8,820 nucleotides of DNA from an uncultured Prevotella sp. (GTDB lineage Bacteria; Bacteroidota; Bacteroidia; Bacteroidales; Bacteroidaceae). The position numbers and the translations under genes were made by a program. The stretch lies in the NCBI GenBank assembly GCA_947095945.1, contig CAMUQM010000074.1, positions 1 through 8,820 of the forward strand, given 5' to 3'. The notes under the pieces were generated by a model that did not search any database, was not told the origin of the DNA, and saw only the letters and a program-made list of their open reading frames with translations. The first letter of the stretch is position 1; each line of letters begins with the position of its first letter. This document shows, in pieces, positions 6,893 through 8,820 of the stretch.

Positions 6893-7567
6893 ATGAGTAC
6901 AGTATTATACAATAGATTTGATAAGAGTAAAATATCACAGTTGCCAAGGGTTACTTTTCCGGGGAAAATAGTCGTTGTCTTGAATGAAGCTGAGGCTGAG
7001 AAAGCGGTGAACTATCTTCTCTCTAAGGATATCATTGGTATCGATACGGAAACACGTCCTGTATTTAAGAAAGGGCAACGTCGCAAGGTAGCACTCTTGC
7101 AGGCTTGCGACCGTGAGGTGTGTTTTCTCTTTCGATTGAATCTCATAGGTGTACCAAATTGTATTAAACGTTTTCTTGAAGACACGACTGTGCCAAAAGT
7201 GGGACTTTCATTAAGCGATGATATGTTGATGTTACATCAACGTGTTGACTTCAAACCGGGCTATTTTATCGATCTTCAAGATTATGTTAAGTCATTGGGT
7301 ATTGAGGATATGAGTCTTCAGAAGCTTTATGCCAATGTCTTCCATGAGCGTATCACGAAACGTGAACAGCTATCGAACTGGGAGAACGAGATATTAAATG
7401 ACAAGCAGAAAATCTATGCTTCTACAGATGCTTGGACGTGTATCAAACTCTATGAACGTTTGCACGAATTGAAACATAGTGGTAATTACGAACTCGTTAT
7501 GGTCCCTCCAAAGGTGAAACCAGTGCCTGAAGAAGTAGGAAATGAGTCAGAAGTGACAAACGAATGA
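6893..7567 (+). CDS. DEDDy-type 3'-5' exonuclease domain protein (RNase D-like)
   Basis: From the chosen start the protein has 224 residues and consists of a single DnaQ-like exonuclease fold. Exo I is IIGIDTETRP with D51 and E53; Exo II is KVGLSLSDDMLML with D109 or D110; Exo III is YASTDAW with Y175 and D179. This gives the DEDDy metal-binding set of the RNase D/WRN exonuclease group, together with the usual KREQLSNWE segment before Exo III. No HRDC domain is present, unlike E. coli RNase D. Such proteins remove nucleotides from 3' ends of RNA or DNA; the substrate here is unknown. The open frame extends back to 6671 inside ftsK, but homologues as I recall begin near the YNRFDKS segment and the promoter element ends at 6871, so ATG 6893 is preferred over 6881 and earlier starts. 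It is divergent from ftsK and lies 148 bp before the rRNA methyltransferase gene. The tail after about 205 is charged and probably flexible. Confidence 0.9.
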   Translation: MSTVLYNRFDKSKISQLPRVTFPGKIVVVLNEAEAEKAVNYLLSKDIIGIDTETRPVFKKGQRRKVALLQACDREVCFLFRLNLIGVPNCIKRFLEDTTVPKVGLSLSDDMLMLHQRVDFKPGYFIDLQDYVKSLGIEDMSLQKLYANVFHERITKREQLSNWENEILNDKQKIYASTDAWTCIKLYERLHELKHSGNYELVMVPPKVKPVPEEVGNESEVTNE

Positions 7568-7575
7568 TGGCTCAA

Positions 7576-7663
7576 TGTAAATTATTATCGTGAAGAAAAA
7601 TATTTATTTTCATGAAAAAAAATATTTCCTTTCACGTAAATAAATATTTATTTTCATGTAAAT
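7576..7663. repeat. 22-bp tandem repeat array with core AAATATTTATTTTCATG
   Basis: Clear units begin at 7598, 7620 and 7642, exactly 22 bp apart; units 1 and 3 share AAATATTTATTTTCATG and unit 2 reads AAATATTTCCTTTCACG. A degenerate copy (about 14 of 22 positions) can be aligned at 7576-7597. Each unit has two dyad centres 11 bp apart, AAATATTT and CATG or CACG. Palindromes include TTTTCATGAAAA (7607-7618) and AAATAAATATTTATTT (7638-7653). CGTGAAGA at 7589-7596 pairs with TTTTCATG at 7607-7614 as an 8-bp stem with two G-U pairs. The array fills most of the gap between the exonuclease and methyltransferase genes. The function is unknown: possibilities are a protein-binding array, an RNA processing or stability element, or a dispersed intergenic repeat. 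Confidence 0.85.
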
Positions 7664-7715
7664 AATTTGGGAATCATCAAGTAGAGGAAAACGATAAACG
7701 CTAAATAGGAACGTT

Positions 7716-8820
7716 ATGTATAAGCAAGTATATTTGAAAAGAGGCAAAGAAGAAAGTCTTCTTCGTTACCATCCATGGATCTTCTCAGGTGCTATTAATA
7801 AGATTGAAGAGGGACTTGAAGAAGGCGATATTGTGCGTGTTATGACACATGACGACAGATTTATAGCTGTCGGACATTTCCAGATAGGTTCTATTGCCAT
7901 TCGCGTTCTCTCTTTCCACGACGTAAAGATTGATGAAATGTTTTGGGAAAGCCGTTTGAGTGCAGCCCTTCATGCACGTCAGTCTGTTGGCATCATCCGT
8001 GAAGAGGGTAACGATACAGGCGAATTCCCAAATACAACTTATCGTCTTGCTCATGGTGAGGGCGATAATCTTCCGGGATTGGTTATTGACGTATATGGCA
8101 AGACTGCCGTTATGCAAGCTCATTCTGTAGGTATGCATGTATGCCGTGAGAAAATTGCAAAGGCCCTTGTTAAGGTGATGGGCGATAAGTTGGATAGTAT
8201 CTATTATAAGAGTGAAACAACTCTTCCTTTCAAGGCAGACCTTGGTCAGGAGAATGGTTTTATCTATGGTGATACAGACAATAATATAGCGATAGAGAAC
8301 GGCTTAAAGTTTCATATCGACTGGTTGAAGGGTCAGAAAACGGGTTTCTTCATAGATCAGCGTGAGAATCGCTCTCTCTTGGAGTATTATGCGAAGGGAA
8401 GAAGCGTACTAAATATGTTCTGTTACACGGGTGGCTTCTCTGTTTATGCTATGCGTGGCGGTGCAGAAGTGGTGCATTCTGTGGATAGTTCGGCTAAGGC
8501 TATCGAGCTGACGAATAAGAATGTTGAACTTAATTTCCCTAATGATTCACGCCATGAGGCAATCTGTGAGGATGCTTTTAAGTATCTTGATGATAACGAT
8601 GGCAAGTATGACCTTATCATTCTTGACCCACCAGCCTTCGCAAAGCATCGTAGTGCATTGAAGAATGGATTGCGTGGTTATACACGATTGAACGTCAAGG
8701 GATTTGAAAAGATTAAGCCGGGAGGAATCTTGTTTACTTTCAGTTGTTCGCAAGTAGTCACAAAAGATAACTTCCGACAGGCTGTCTTCACCGCAGCTGC
8801 ACAAGCTGGACGTAAGGTGC
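7716..8820 (+). CDS. rlmI: Class I SAM-dependent rRNA methyltransferase, RlmI-like (3' end beyond window)
   Basis: The frame is open from ATG 7716 to the window end (368 codons visible); the family is usually around 390-400 residues, so only the last few dozen codons are missing. The N-terminal PUA RNA-binding domain (about 1-75) includes YHPWIFSGAI. A central domain with HGEGDNLPGLVIDVYG (113-128) and GQKTGFFIDQRENR (206-219) is characteristic of the RlmI/COG1092 group. The Rossmann methyltransferase domain shows the SAM-binding VLNMFCYTGGFSVYA (231-245), an acidic SVDSS (255-259), motif IV DPPAF (304-308) and FSCSQ (342-346), whose cysteine (C344) is the likely nucleophile. E. coli RlmI makes 5-methylcytosine at 23S rRNA C1962; the same target is an inference here. 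AGGA at 7707-7710 lies 5 bases before the ATG and is one of the few Shine-Dalgarno-like sites in the window. Probably co-transcribed with the exonuclease. Confidence 0.93.
   Translation, partial: MYKQVYLKRGKEESLLRYHPWIFSGAINKIEEGLEEGDIVRVMTHDDRFIAVGHFQIGSIAIRVLSFHDVKIDEMFWESRLSAALHARQSVGIIREEGNDTGEFPNTTYRLAHGEGDNLPGLVIDVYGKTAVMQAHSVGMHVCREKIAKALVKVMGDKLDSIYYKSETTLPFKADLGQENGFIYGDTDNNIAIENGLKFHIDWLKGQKTGFFIDQRENRSLLEYYAKGRSVLNMFCYTGGFSVYAMRGGAEVVHSVDSSAKAIELTNKNVELNFPNDSRHEAICEDAFKYLDDNDGKYDLIILDPPAFAKHRSALKNGLRGYTRLNVKGFEKIKPGGILFTFSCSQVVTKDNFRQAVFTAAAQAGRKV

Noticed and set aside
7785..8138. Minus-strand 117-residue open frame
   Set aside because: It lies fully inside the rRNA methyltransferase gene, whose motifs are unmistakable; it is a shadow frame.
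8547..8804. Minus-strand 85-residue open frame
   Set aside because: It is also antisense to the methyltransferase gene, with no recognisable features.

Overview
The window reads as ordinary chromosomal DNA from a Bacteroidota bacterium, most likely Prevotella or a close relative. The protein sequences look like Prevotella or Bacteroides orthologues. The promoters match the Bacteroidota consensus (TTTG, 19 bases, TAnnTTTG), most starts have A/T-rich leaders without a clear Shine-Dalgarno sequence, and a DUF5687-type membrane protein is present. This is inference from recognised family features; no search was run.

Layout. The left part is transcribed on the minus strand. In transcription order it holds ftsK (DNA translocase), lolA (periplasmic lipoprotein carrier), a multi-pass membrane protein of DUF5687/ABC-permease type, a 544-bp gap with the serS promoter and a tandem repeat, serS (seryl-tRNA synthetase), and the first 54 codons of an FAD/NAD-binding reductase (NfnA/SudB type) that leaves the window at base 1. 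The right part is on the plus strand: a DEDDy 3'-5' exonuclease, a second tandem repeat, and an RlmI-type rRNA methyltransferase cut by the window end. The short segment between ftsK and the exonuclease carries divergent promoters with a 9-bp direct repeat between them.

How the genes fit together. ftsK, lolA and the membrane gene look like one transcription unit: the gaps are 44 bp and 0 bp, with the lolA TAA directly followed by the next ATG. serS has its own promoter. The order ftsK-lolA-X-serS on one strand recalls E. coli ftsK-lolA-rarA-serS, with the membrane gene in the rarA position. The exonuclease and the methyltransferase may be co-transcribed across 148 bp.

No mobile element, CRISPR array, tRNA/rRNA gene, defence system or clear novel operon was seen. 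The least explained content is non-coding: two unrelated three-unit tandem repeats (about 1925-1990 and 7598-7663) that share an exact 22-bp period and can fold between neighbouring units, plus the 11-bp-spaced direct repeat between the divergent promoters.
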